From positions 93,620,501 to 93,684,500 of the forward strand of contig CM073885.1 of the NCBI GenBank assembly GCA_037176705.1: a DNA stretch of 64,000 bases. The letters run 5' to 3'. Within the stretch, counting starts at the first letter, position 1; each line of letters opens with the position of its first letter. The notes under the pieces were generated by a model, which was not told the origin of the DNA, did no database searches, and saw only the letters and a program-made list of their open reading frames with translations. This document shows positions 24,294 through 34,600 of this stretch, one piece after another. Position numbers and translations under genes: made by a program. Source of the stretch: Molossus alvarezi. Lineage: Eukaryota; Chordata; Mammalia; Chiroptera; Molossidae.

Positions 24294-25119
24294 CATGATC
24301 CTCCCCACTTTAAGCGAAGAGAAGGCATCCCTTCCTCCAACAGTAGAACAGCTCTGAGCTGGAAATCAGGCCCCCAGCAGCTGAGCCTAGTAGTGCTGGC
24401 GATTCAGACATCTGGCCAGGTGGGAACCTGGGCAAAAGTACCACCTACTGAGAGCCAGCAATGATGAAAGATTAGAGAGCCAAGCAGGGCATTTTATTTT
24501 GTTTGTTTGTTTGTTTTTGTTTTTTCCTTCCTTTTTCTTTCTATCCTCCTCTGCTTGGGGTAGCAACCAGGGGGTGCCAGCAACCCAGGGAGAGCTGAGG
24601 CATTGGAAGGAGAGGAAGAGGCTATAAGCACCAACCCCAACACAAATCTGTTTAAACTAGCCTGAGAGGACCTGATACCCCACAGAACACAGTGCCACAG
24701 GGGAAGGAAAAGGGGCACTGAACAGGTATATTCAAGGGGTGAGCCCAAAGCAGACCCAGCCCCGGCCACTGGACTACTTGGGGTCCCACCCAGCAATGCT
24801 TCAGCCAGGGGGCCCAGGGCCAAGCATGAAAAGCAATTCACATTGGTCTGTACCAGAGAATTGCCCAAGAGGGCAGGAACTTGCACACCAAGGGGCCAGA
24901 TACAACAACATTGGAGCAAAATCCAGTGAGATCCAAGATCTTGTTGTTGTTATAGTTGTTTTGTGTGTAATTCATTGTTTTTTCTTCTTTCTCCATTTTT
25001 ATTTTATTTTATTTAGCATTAGTACTTTCTAAAACAATTATTATTTCATTCATTATTTCCTACCTTTAATTTGTTATACTTACCCTATCTCTGGTCTCTG
25101 CCTTCTTTGCTTTCATTGT

Positions 25120-25440
25120 GTATATGCATGTTTTCTCTTTATTTGTCTTTTAATCTTTTTGTTGAGGCTGTTCCTTGCATTACTGTTGCTGCTGATATTT
25201 TTTTCAGGTTCTTTTTGGTTTGGTCTCGTTTTGCCTTACCTTCTTTGCTTTCATATTTTTATCCACTTCTAATTCTTTTCGTGCTATACCTTCCAGTATT
25301 CTTTTCATATGTGTGTGTGGGGTGGGCTTTGTTTATTTGTCTTTGACTCTTTTCATTAAGGCTGAGCTTTTATTATTGTCATTGCTAATATTTTTTGGGG
25401 TTCCTTTTGGTCTTGCCTGGTTTTGCCTTCTTTTGTTCTG
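25120..25440 (+). repeat. Degenerate tandem duplication in T-rich block
   Basis: Two related units with a period of about 190-200 bp. Both contain TTTATTTGTCTTT, then an AGGCTG word, a TTGCT(G/A) word, GATATTTTT or AATATTTTT, a TTCC/CTTTTTGGT word and GTTTTGCCTT. By eye they share roughly three quarters of their bases. This may be a monomer-like unit of the L1 5' UTR. Confidence 0.6.
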
Positions 25441-25750
25441 TCAGCACCTATATAACAGTTGGCATGACAGGGTTGGGGGTGAGACTCACAGTCAACAACC
25501 CTGATGGCTGAGCCCACCTACAAATGTACAACAGCAATCAAGGCTCAAACTCAACAGGAGAGCCCATGTAACCCACATAAGGGTCATTCCTAGAGCATCC
25601 AGTTCAGAAAATCAAGGAGACTACTCCACTGGTCCCACAAGAAGGCCACCCCACCAAGATTGGGAGGCACAGCAGTCTTATCTAATCCACACTGACCAGC
25701 CAATGCATCCCAGTATACGTCATCTAGCCACAAACTATCAGACTGCTAAA

Positions 25751-26627
25751 ATGATGAGAAAAAGAAACAACTCCCAAATGAAAGAAGTAAAGAATCACCA
25801 GAAAAGGAACTAAATAAAATGGAGGTAAGCAGTTTGACAGATAAAGAATTCAAAGTAATCGTTTTAAGGGCGCTCAAACAACTTAGTGAGAATTATAAGC
25901 AACTTAACAAGAATAGTAAAGAACTCAGCGGGCATTACATCAGCATGAAAAAAGAGGTGGAAGCCATGAATAAATATCAAGTGGAAATGAAGAACAGGAT
26001 AGCTGAAATAAAAAATACCTTGGAAGAATTCAATAGTAGGTTAGAAGAAGATGAAAATTAAATCAGTGAATTAGAAGACAAGGTTGAAAAAACACCCAAG
26101 TAGAACAGCAAGAAAAAAAAATTAAAAAGCAGGAGGAGCATATATGGAGTTTTGGGAAAATATAAAACAACAACATTTGCATCATAGGGGTATGAGAAGA
26201 AGAAGAATCAGAGAAAGGAATACAGAACCTGTTTGAAGAAATGATAGAAAACTTCCCTAATCTGGTGAAGAAAAAGTCACACAAGTCTGGGAAACACAGA
26301 GAGTCCCAATCAGATAAACCCAAAGAGACCCACACTAGATACATCATAATTAACATGGCAAATGTTAAAGACAAAATCTTAAAGGCAGCAAGAGAGAGAC
26401 AGAAAGTTACCTATAAGGGAGCTACCTTTAGACTGCAAACCAGAAGGGAGTGGCATGAAGTTTACAAAGTGATGAAAAGTAAGGGTCTGAATCCAGGACT
26501 ACTCTATCAAGCAAGGCTACCATTCAAAATTGAGGGTGAAATAAAACGCTTTACACACAAACAAAGGCTAAAGAAGCTTCCTACCACCAAACCAGCACTG
26601 CAAGAAATGCTAAAGGGACTGTTGTAA
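25751..26627 (+). pseudogene. ORF1 remnant of LINE-1 copy C
   Basis: An ATG at 25751 starts a frame resembling the ORF1 N-terminus (RKRNNSQMKE) but meets a stop after about 20 codons. Later pieces keep the coiled-coil region (25819-26061) and the C-terminal domain with QTRREWHEVYKVMK (26241-26627), ending in ALQEMLKGLL as in the intact ORF1. Frameshifts near 26062-26240 break the RNA-recognition domain. Non-functional. Confidence 0.9.
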
Positions 26628-26659
26628 GAAGAAGAAATAGAGGAGAGAGAGAAACAGAG

Positions 26660-27778
26660 TCATAATGAATAACGACCTTAACAAAGAGGTAAAAGACCTG
26701 TTCTCAGAAAACTACAGGTCATTGAAAAAAGGAATAGGAGAAGACATAAAAAAGTAGAAGCATATACCATGTTCATGGATTATAAGAATCAACATCTTTA
26801 AAATGTCCATACTACCCAAAACAATCTGTAGATTCAATGCCATCTCTATTAATACACCAACAGCATATTTCACTGATCTAGAACAAAAACTCCAATAGTT
26901 TATAAGAAACCAATAAAGACCCTGAATAGCCAAAGCAGTCTTGGAAAGAAGAACTAAGTTAGAGGGATCACAATTCGGGATATGAGGTCATACTACAAAG
27001 CTACTGTAATCAAAACAGCCTTGTACTTGCACAAGAACAAGCACACAGATCAATGATGTAGAACAGAGATCCCAGAAACTAACCCATCACATTATGTTCA
27101 ATTAATATTTCATACAGCAGGCAAGAGCATACAATGGAGTAAAGAGGGTCTTTTCAATAAATTGTTTTGTGAAAATTGGATAGTACATGCAAAAATGAAA
27201 CTAGACCACCAACTTACACCAAACACAAGAATAAACTCAAAATGGATAAAGATTTAAATATAAGTCATGAAACCATAAATATTCTAGAAGAAAATGTAGG
27301 CAGCAAAATGTCACATATCACACGTAGCAGAAATTTCAGGGATACATCACCTAGGGCAAGCGAAACAAAGGAAACAATTAATAAATGGACTACATCAAAC
27401 TAAAAAGCTTCTGCACAACAAAAGAAACCAGCATGAAAAAGAAAAGGGAACCCACTGTATGGGAGAACATATTTACCAATGACACATCAGATAAGGAGTT
27501 AATTTTCAAAATATATAAAGTACTTGTTTGCCATGGCCAGTTTTGCTCAGCGGTTATAGCATCGACCTGTGGTCCAGAGAGACCCGGGTTCAGTTCCCAC
27601 TAAGGGCATGTACCTTGGTTGCAGTTTGTCCCCAGCCCTGGTTGGGTAGTGCAAGAGGCAGCCACTCGATGTGTCCCTTTCATGTCGATGTTTCTCTCTC
27701 TCTCTTCCTCTCTTTTCCTCCCACTCTATCTGAACAAAAAATGGAAAAATGTCCTTGGGTGAGGATAAAATAAGTAAG

Positions 27779-27817
<39 letters not shown>

Positions 27818-28486
27818 AGTACTCGTTCAACTCAACAAAAGAAAGACAAACAATCCAACTAAAAACTGTGCAGGGGGTCTGAATAGACACTTCTCCAAAG
27901 AGGACATACAAATGTCCAAGAGACATATGAAAAAGTGTTCAAAGTCACTAATCATCAGAGAAATGTAAATTAATACCTCAATGAGGTATAACCTCACACC
28001 TAACCAGAATGGCTACAATCAACAAATCATCAAGCAGCAAGTTCTCTCAAGGATGTGGAGAAAAGGGGACTCCAATACACTGCTGGTGAGAATGCAGACT
28101 GGTGCAGCCACTATGGAAAAATATATGGCATTTCCTAAAAATTTTAAATGGAACTGCCATTTGACCCTGTAATCCCAATGCTAGGAATATATATATATAC
28201 ACCCTAAGAGGAGTGAAACACCAAACAAAGTATATGCATCCCTATGCCGTAGTAGCACTATTTACAATAGCTAAGATCTGGAAACAACCCAAGTGTCCAT
28301 CAGTAGATGAGTGGATAAAAAAGCTGTGGCACATTTACACAATGAAATACTATGCATCAGTTAAGAAAGCAAAATCTCTTACACTTTGAGATGATTTAGA
28401 GGGACCTGGAGAGTATTATGCTACGCAAAATAAGCCAGTCAAAGAAAAACAAGTATCACATGATCTCACTTATTTGTGGAATATAA
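26660..28486 (+). pseudogene. ORF2 C-terminal remnant of LINE-1 copy C
   Basis: Begins in the segment equal to about 34005 of the intact L1 (after the FADD catalytic motif) and runs to the ORF2 stop at 28484-28486. The endonuclease and the RT core are missing, and stops and frameshifts are frequent. A Ves SINE at 27529-27813 interrupts it. The Cys-rich end is degraded (the intact first Cys-Trp pair is not preserved in one frame). Confidence 0.9.
27529..27813 (+). mobile_element. Ves SINE inside LINE-1 copy C
   Basis: Complete Ves SINE with head CCATGGCCAGTTTTGCTCAG, GACCCGGGTTCAGTTCCCAC (B-box area), GTCGATGTTTCTCTC and the GGTGAGGATAAAATAAG end, finishing in a (TAAA)n tail at about 27771-27813. 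The flanking duplication is ATAAAGTACTTGTT (27515-27528) and ATAAAGTACTCGTT (27814-27827), 13 of 14 identical. Confidence 0.96.
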
Positions 28487-28761
28487 TGAACAAAATAAGA
28501 TGACAAACAAAATCGATCTGGATACATGGAAGCAGGGAACAAACTGACAAACCTCAGAGGGAAGGGTGGTGGGGGAGTGGTGGAGTTAAGCTAAAGAACT
28601 TATATGCATATATGCATAACCAATGGATACAGACAACAGTGCAGTGAAGGCATGGGTGGGAGCAGGGAGGAGGGTGTCAATGAGGGGGAAAACGAAGGAC
28701 ATCTGCAATACTTTCAGCAACAAAGATAAATTAAAAAAAAAAACAAAAAAAGAACCAGCTT

Positions 28762-29923
28762 AATCCTAAAACTGGAATTACTTTGAGTATGTCTATAGTT
28801 CCAAATACAGAATGAAACCATCACAATGAGGCAACAAGAAGACATTATTTTATTCCACTGGGACTAAGGTCTGTTTCCTTAGATCTTGGTCCATGTTTCA
28901 GGATACCCTCTAAGATGACAGACAGTTAGAATATACATCATTTTCAATCAAGGCCTTTCCACCTGTCACAAGAGTATACTCTTATTTGGCTTTAAGAAGA
29001 TAATCACACTGGAATGCAGAATCTAACAGTAAATTCTTTATTGTTTAGTCTTTAAGATATCACCAACTGTGGAACGTGAGCTCTGTGGCATTTTCTTTAG
29101 TGGGAGTTGGAAAACTTTCGCATAAAACTATCAATACAGTTAAAATTCATACCAAGAAAATCTATACTTAAACTGTCAGTTCTTGACACCTGCACTCAGG
29201 TAACATCAGCTTTCCCTAAGACTATTATTGCTTTTTGCATGCATAACTTAGTTTTATGGTGGTAATTTTGCTTGTATCTTTGAAATAGCTCTTTTTCTGG
29301 CTGCCATAACCATGGAGGATGGTTGGAGAGAGAGAATCATTAGCTTTAGCTGGGGAAATTTATATACCAATGTAACCATCACATGACACAGCTTTTAAAA
29401 TTGACATCCTTAAGCTAGTCTGCAAGAATATCCCAAAACTTTCTTTCATGTAATTCATCAGTATCTCACTTTCTTTACAAGCTAGAAATCTTCAATGATC
29501 CAACCTATGTTGCTGATTGGCATTTCTTCTGTTAGGAATCCTACTCTATCTTCTCTACAGGTCTATGTTCTTCATTTCTTTAAAATCCAAGTCCAGCCAA
29601 TGTTAGCTGGTTGACTTCTCATCATTTACTCACCATTTCCCATTTTGAATAGTCTCTTGTTTCCATTTGAGACACAGGGGCTTCTGGAGGTATTTAGTTC
29701 TCTCCTACTGGCAGTGATGGAGCATATCTACATTGCATTCCTTCTACTCAGTGATGGACTCAAATTCAGAGGTAGTACAAGAATTCCAGACTTTATCCCA
29801 TGACAACTCATTCTCTGGAAAGGGAGACCCGGGTTCCCTTAAATCTGGAATGTTGAAATCCATGCTTCGGGTACCGTAAGAGGAGTGCCTGAATATGATT
29901 CCGACATGCTGAGGACAGACTGC
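28762..29923. other. Unassigned flank of the intact LINE-1
   Basis: No gene or named repeat is supported. A weak resemblance of the target region (29740-29939 continuing at 35810-35960) to the end of some old interspersed repeat was noted but cannot be named. Minus-strand frames here run on into the L1 and are not genes. Confidence 0.4.
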
Positions 29924-29939
29924 AAAGAAATGGAGCCAG
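29924..29939 (+). repeat. Left target-site duplication of intact LINE-1
   Basis: AAAGAAATGGAGCCAG, repeated exactly at 35794-35809 after the poly(A) tail. Sixteen identical bases define the insertion boundaries. The leading A bases could partly belong to the tail. Confidence 0.96.
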
Positions 29940-29946
29940 GAGAAAA

Positions 29947-29957
29947 AAAATGGCGGC
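29947..29957 (+). promoter_or_regulatory. YY1-type motif at LINE-1 5' end
   Basis: AAAATGGCGGC begins eight bases into the element. YY1 binds an AANATGGCGGC-type site near the 5' end of human L1, where it fixes the transcription start. The same position in copy B reads AAAATGGTGGC. YY1 binding here is inferred from the match and its position. Confidence 0.72.
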
Positions 29958-30009
29958 GGAGTGAACGGAGCTACACAGACCTTCTCCCAGAACCAAACTG
30001 GAATTACAA

Positions 30010-30441
30010 CTATAACACAGACAAATCGACGGGAAAAACCAACAGAAAAGCAGCTTGCGAGGACCATACAACGAGGGACACTGACTCCAGCCCGGTAGGC
30101 TTGCGAAGGCGCGAGACGGGGCTGGGAGCCCACGGTCGGCAGCTTGGCCGGCAGCTCGGCAGCGGCCTCAGCTGGGAGCAGCGCCCGCGGGTCACACTCC
30201 CAGGCAGCTCCACAGCGCAGCCGGGACAGAGGCTGAAACAACCACAGCCACTCACCTTGGGCTCCGGCAGAGGGAGGGCGGACTGGACTGGAACTGTGTC
30301 GGGACACTCGGGGTTTGGAGGGCGCTCAGAGCTTTGGCTGAGTACAGCCACACAGGACTGTGGCCACATTGCTCCTTCCCAGGGCTCTGAGGAGAGGCAG
30401 CAGCCCCTCCCTCGGAGATCCAACCCCACCCTGTGGGCCAT
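30010..30441 (-). other. Antisense open frame in LINE-1 5' UTR
   Basis: An uninterrupted 143-codon frame on the minus strand, ATG at 30441, reading outwards towards the L1 5' end and lying wholly inside the 5' UTR. Its last part (SLVVWSSQAAFLLVFPVDLS) is recognisable in the antisense of copy B at 21052-21282, which reads SLVKWSLLAAFLLLFPDDLS. Primate L1 has an antisense ORF0 in this place. There is no sequence evidence of homology to ORF0, and GC-rich DNA favours chance frames. Confidence 0.3.
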
Positions 30442-30770
30442 TGAAGTGCTAATTGAGGCTCACTAACAACCAGCATCTGCCCCACCCTCGTGAAAGCCCC
30501 TTGGCTGAGCACCAGAGGGAGTTTTTCAATCAACTGACAACCCAAAACTCATCAACTAACCTAGACTGCTAGCCTCCAGGCAAAAAGCTAGAGGATAACA
30601 GTACGTTTCCTGGGCTGGCAACTTTAACCAGGAAAGTAAGACTTGACAGTGGTGTTCAACGTGGGTCCTCCCTCGCTCATCTAAACACAGGAGAGGGAGC
30701 CACAAACAGCAGAACACCAACACCCACAGGGAGAACTTGACAGGCTCCAAAGCCCTCAGTGATAGCCAAA

Positions 30771-31652
30771 ATGGTGAAACACAGAAACAGAAGCCAAATG
30801 AAAGAGCAAGACACCTCCACCGAAGATGAGATCAATGTGGAGCAATTAGGCATGTTAACAGAGCTAGAATTCAGAGCCATGATCTTGAGGAAGCTGAACA
30901 GCATGAGTAAGGACATAGAGACACTGAAAATAAGCCAAATGGAAATTAAAAACCAACAAGAAGAGATAAAAAATGACATATCTGAAATGAAAAACACATT
31001 GGAAGGTTTAAAAAGCAGAGTAGGGGAAGCTGAGGACCGGATCAGTGAATTAGAAGACAGGGTAGAAAAAATCAATCAATCAGAAAAACAAAAGGAAAAA
31101 ACTATTAAAAAACAGGAAGACAGCTTAAGAGAACTATGGGACAACTGGAAACGTAATAATATTCGCATCATAGGAGTCCCCGAAGAAGAAGAAAAAGAGC
31201 AAGGGATAGAGAATATATTCAAAAAAATAGTGAGAGAAAACTTCCCTAATTTGGTGAAGGAAGAAGGCATTCAAGTTCAAGAAGCACAGAGAGTCCCAAG
31301 TAAGAAGAACCCAAACAGGCCCACACCAAGACACATAGTAATTAAAATGCCACAAATTAAAGACAAAGAGAGAATCCTAAAAGCAGCAAGAGATAAGCAA
31401 CAGATTACCTACAAAGGGAACCCCATAAGGCTCTCAGCTGACTTCTCACAAGAAACACTACAGGCCAGAAGAGAATGGCATGAAGTAATCAAAGTCATGA
31501 AAAACAAGAATATGAATCCAAGACTACTCTACCCAGCAAGGCTATCATTCAAAATAGAAGATCAAATAAAGAGCTTCCCAGACAAAAAAAGGCTAAGGGA
31601 ATACATTAGCACCAAACCAGCACTGCAAGAAATGTTAAAAGGACTGCTGTAA
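30771..31652 (+). CDS. ORF1: LINE-1 ORF1p, RNA-binding chaperone
   Basis: 293 aa from the ATG at 30771 (a strong context, CAAAATGG). A GTG 12 bases upstream is in frame but is not expected to be used. ORF1p forms trimers that coat L1 RNA in cytoplasmic particles and are needed for retrotransposition. Residues about 30-115 are a heptad-rich coiled coil for trimerisation. About 127-210 form an RNA-recognition fold (NNIRIIGVPEEE at 129-140, PRHIVIKM at 186-193). About 211-293 are the C-terminal domain, with the conserved ARRE at 232-235 and the ending ALQEMLKGLL. It is shorter than human ORF1p (338 aa), mainly at the N-terminal side. No stop or frameshift. ORF2 lies 45 nt downstream in the same frame. 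Certain as an L1 ORF1; protein production is not shown. Confidence 0.97.
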   Translation: MVKHRNRSQMKEQDTSTEDEINVEQLGMLTELEFRAMILRKLNSMSKDIETLKISQMEIKNQQEEIKNDISEMKNTLEGLKSRVGEAEDRISELEDRVEKINQSEKQKEKTIKKQEDSLRELWDNWKRNNIRIIGVPEEEEKEQGIENIFKKIVRENFPNLVKEEGIQVQEAQRVPSKKNPNRPTPRHIVIKMPQIKDKERILKAARDKQQITYKGNPIRLSADFSQETLQARREWHEVIKVMKNKNMNPRLLYPARLSFKIEDQIKSFPDKKRLREYISTKPALQEMLKGLL

Positions 31653-31664
31653 TTAGCAGTAGAA

Positions 31665-31691
31665 ATGGGAAGAAAAATAGAACCACACTAA
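31665..31691 (+). other. Eight-codon mini-ORF before ORF2
   Basis: In the 45-nt spacer, ATG at 31665 opens a frame of eight codons ending TAA at 31689-31691, six bases before the ORF2 ATG. ORF1, this frame and ORF2 share one reading frame, separated by the two stops. ORF2 translation in L1 depends on unusual reinitiation, so a terminating ribosome here would be placed next to the ORF2 start. In copy B the matching ATG has become ATA. The role is inferred. Confidence 0.3.
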
Positions 31692-31697
31692 ACAAAA

Positions 31698-34600
31698 ATG
31701 GCAATAAATAAGTACATATCAATAATCACCTTAAACGTAAATGGATTGAATGCTCCCATAAAGAGACACAGAGTAGCTGATTGGATAAGAAAGCATGACT
31801 CATCTATATGTTGTTTACAAGAGACCCACCTCTCAACAAAAGACTCACATAGGTTGAAAGTGAAGGGATGGGAAAAAATTTTCCAAGCAAATGGAAAGCA
31901 AAAAAAAGCTGGGGTAGCAATTCTCATATCTGATAAAATAGATTTCAAAATGAAGACCATAACTAGAGACAAAGATGGTCACTACATAATATTGAAAGGA
32001 TCTATCCAACAGGAAGATATAACCTTAATAAACATATATGCACCCAATATAGGAGCACCAAAATATATTAAAAATCTTCTGGAGGAATTCCAAGGAGAAA
32101 TCGACAACAATACAATCATAGCAGGGGACTTCAACACCCCGTTGACAGCACTGGATAGATCCTCTAGGCAAAAAATTAGCAAGGAAACAGAGACTCTAAA
32201 TGAAGCACTAGACCAAATGGATTTAATAGATATCTACAGAGAATTACACCCCAAAACTACAGAATACACATTCTTCTCAAGTGCACATGGGACATTCTCA
32301 AAGATAGACCACATGATAGGACACAAACTAAATCTCTACAAGTTCAAGAAGATTGAAATCATATCAAGCATCTTCTCAGATCACAATGGCATGAAACTAG
32401 AAATCAATTGCAACAAGAACATGCAAAGACATTTCAACACATGGAGGCTAAATAGCATGTTATTAAACAATGAATGGGTCATCGAGGAGATCAAGGAAGA
32501 AATTAAAAACTTCCTGGAAACCAATGAAAATGAACACACAACAACACAAAATCTATGGGATGCAGCGAAAGCAGTTCTGAGAGGGAAGTTCATAGCACTA
32601 CAGGCCTACCTCAAAAAACAAGAAAAATTTCTAATTGACTGTCTAACCTCACAACTTAAAGAATTAGAAAGCAAACAAAAAGAAAACCCCAGAGCAAGTA
32701 GAAGGAAGGAAATAGTAAAGATCAGAGCAGAAATAAATGACATAGAGACCAAAAAAACAATTCAAAGGATCAATGAAACAAAGAGCTGGTTTTTCGAAAA
32801 GATAAACAAGATTGATGGACCCTTAGCTAGACTCACCAAGAAACAAAGAGAGAGAACCCAAATACACAAAATCAGAAATGAAAGAGGAGAAGTAACAACC
32901 AACACCACAGAAATACAAAAGATAGTTAACAACTACTATGAACAACTATATGGCAACAAATTCGACAATCTAAGCGAAATGGACAAATTTCTAGAAACAC
33001 ACAGTCTCCCAAAACTATTCCCAGAAGAGATAGAAAACTTGAACAGACCAATAACAACTAAGGAAATTGAAGAGGTAATCAAGACTCTCCCAGCAAACAA
33101 AAGCCCAGGCCCAGATGGCTTCACGGGGGAGTTTTACCGAACATTCAAAAAAGAACTAACACCCATTCTCCTCAAACTATTTCAAAAAATTCAAGAAGAA
33201 GGAAGACTTCCAAACACGTTCTATGAGGCCAGCATAATTCTAATTCCAAAACCAGAAAAAGACGCTACGAAGAAAGAAAACTACAGGCCAATATCCCTGA
33301 TGAACATAGACGCCAAAATCCTGAACAAAATATTAGCAAATCGGATCCAGAAATACATCAAAAAAATTATTCACCATGACCAAGTGGGATTCATTCCAGG
33401 GATGCAAGGCTGGTACAATATTCGCAAATCAATAAACGTAATACACCACATAAACAAAATGAAGACTAAAAACCACATGATCATATCAATAGATGCTGAA
33501 AAAGCATTCGACAAAATCCAGCATCCATTTCTGATAAAAACGCTCAGCAATGTAGGAATAGAGGGATCATATCTCGACATAATAAAGGCCATATATGAAA
33601 GACCTACAGCCAACATCATACTCAATGGACAGAAACTAAAAACATTTCCACTAAGAACAGGAACAAGACAGGGATGTCCACTTTCACCACTCTTATTTAA
33701 CATTGTACTGGAAGTCTTAGCCACAGCAATCAGACATGAAGAAAAAATAAAAGGGATCCAAATTGGAAAGGAGGAAGTGAAACTGTCATTATTTGCAGAT
33801 GACATGATATTGTACATAGAAAACCCTAAAGACTCCATCAAAAATCTATTAGACTTAATAAATGAATTTGGCAAAGTAGCAGGATACAAAATTAACGTCA
33901 AGAAATCGACGGCATTCGTGTACACCAATGATGAACTCACAGAAAGAGAAACTGAAAAAACAATCCCATTTACCATCGCACCAAAAAAATTACGATACCT
34001 AGGAATAAACTTAACCAAGGAAGTAAAGGACCTATTTGCAGAAAACTACAGGTCATTGAAAAAAGAAATAGAGGAAGATATAAAAAAGTGGAAGCACATA
34101 CCCTGTTCATGGATTGGAAGAATTAACATCATTAAAATGTCCATACTGCCCAAAGCAATCTATAGATTCAATGCAATCCCCATCAAAATACCAACGACAT
34201 ATTTCATAGAACTAGAACAAATACTTCAAAAGTTCATATGGAACCAAAAAAGACCCCGAATAGCCACAGCAATCTTGAAAAAGAAGAACAAAGTAGGTGG
34301 GATCACAATACCAGATATCAGGTTATACTACAAAGCGACTGTAACCAAAACAGCCTGGTACTGGCACAAGAACCGGCATATAGACCAGTGGAACAGAACT
34401 GAAAACCCAGAAATGGACCCAAGGCAATACGCTCAATTAATATTTGACAAAGGTGGCAAGAGCATACAGTGGAGTAAAGACAGCCTCTTTAATAAATGGT
34501 GTTGGGAAAATTGGACAGCTACATGCAAAAAAATGAAACTAGACCATCAACTTACACCATACACCAAAATAAACTCAAAATGGATAAAAGACTTAAATGT

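Larger units (their letters stand above)
23755..25750 (+). promoter_or_regulatory. Long 5' UTR of LINE-1 copy C
   Basis: A GC-rich first half (to about 24930) followed by a strongly T-rich block with a degenerate tandem duplication (about 25120-25440), then about 300 bp leading to ORF1. A G20 run is present at 24274-24293. AAGGCAAGACGGC near 23766 may be a mutated YY1-type motif at the L1 start. Its promoter role is inferred from position. The open frames on either strand here are by-products of base composition. Confidence 0.65.
23755..28750 (+). mobile_element. LINE-1 copy C, long 5' UTR, internal deletion
   Basis: L1 with a 5' UTR of about 2 kb that does not match the 0.8 kb 5' UTR of the intact copy. 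A decayed ORF1 (25751-26627) is followed by a jump at about 26665-26675 to the last third of ORF2, and a 3' UTR ends at an A-run near 28750. About 2.3 kb is missing between the ORF2 start and RT. A Ves SINE lies in the ORF2 part. A possible 9-bp duplication AACCAGCTT (23746-23754 and 28753-28761) supports these ends but is short. Older than the intact L1. Confidence 0.88.
29940..30770 (+). promoter_or_regulatory. 5' UTR and internal promoter of intact LINE-1
   Basis: About 830 bp, CpG-rich in its first 500 bp (for example GGCGGCGGAG, GCGAAGGCGCGAGACGG, GGCAGCTCGGCAGCGG). By analogy with other mammalian L1s this is an RNA polymerase II internal promoter that starts transcription at the first base, usually silenced by CpG methylation. 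No tandem monomers as in mouse are seen. It differs entirely from the 2 kb 5' UTR of copy C. Confidence 0.85.

Noticed and set aside
24494..24919. 141-residue frame on the minus strand
   Set aside because: Lies in the same L1 5' UTR; it includes a poly-Lys/Thr end from an A/C-rich stretch.
25071..25504. Hydrophobic frames that look like a membrane protein
   Set aside because: They arise from a T-rich block of an L1 5' UTR; TTT, CTT and TTA codons give Phe and Leu by composition.
29744..30307. 187-residue frame on the minus strand across the L1 left border
   Set aside because: It crosses the target-site duplication, so half of it is host DNA and half is L1 5' UTR. It cannot be an old gene.
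29885..30466. 193-residue frame on the plus strand in the L1 5' UTR
   Set aside because: Begins in host DNA before the duplication and reads through the L1 border. GC-rich chance frame.
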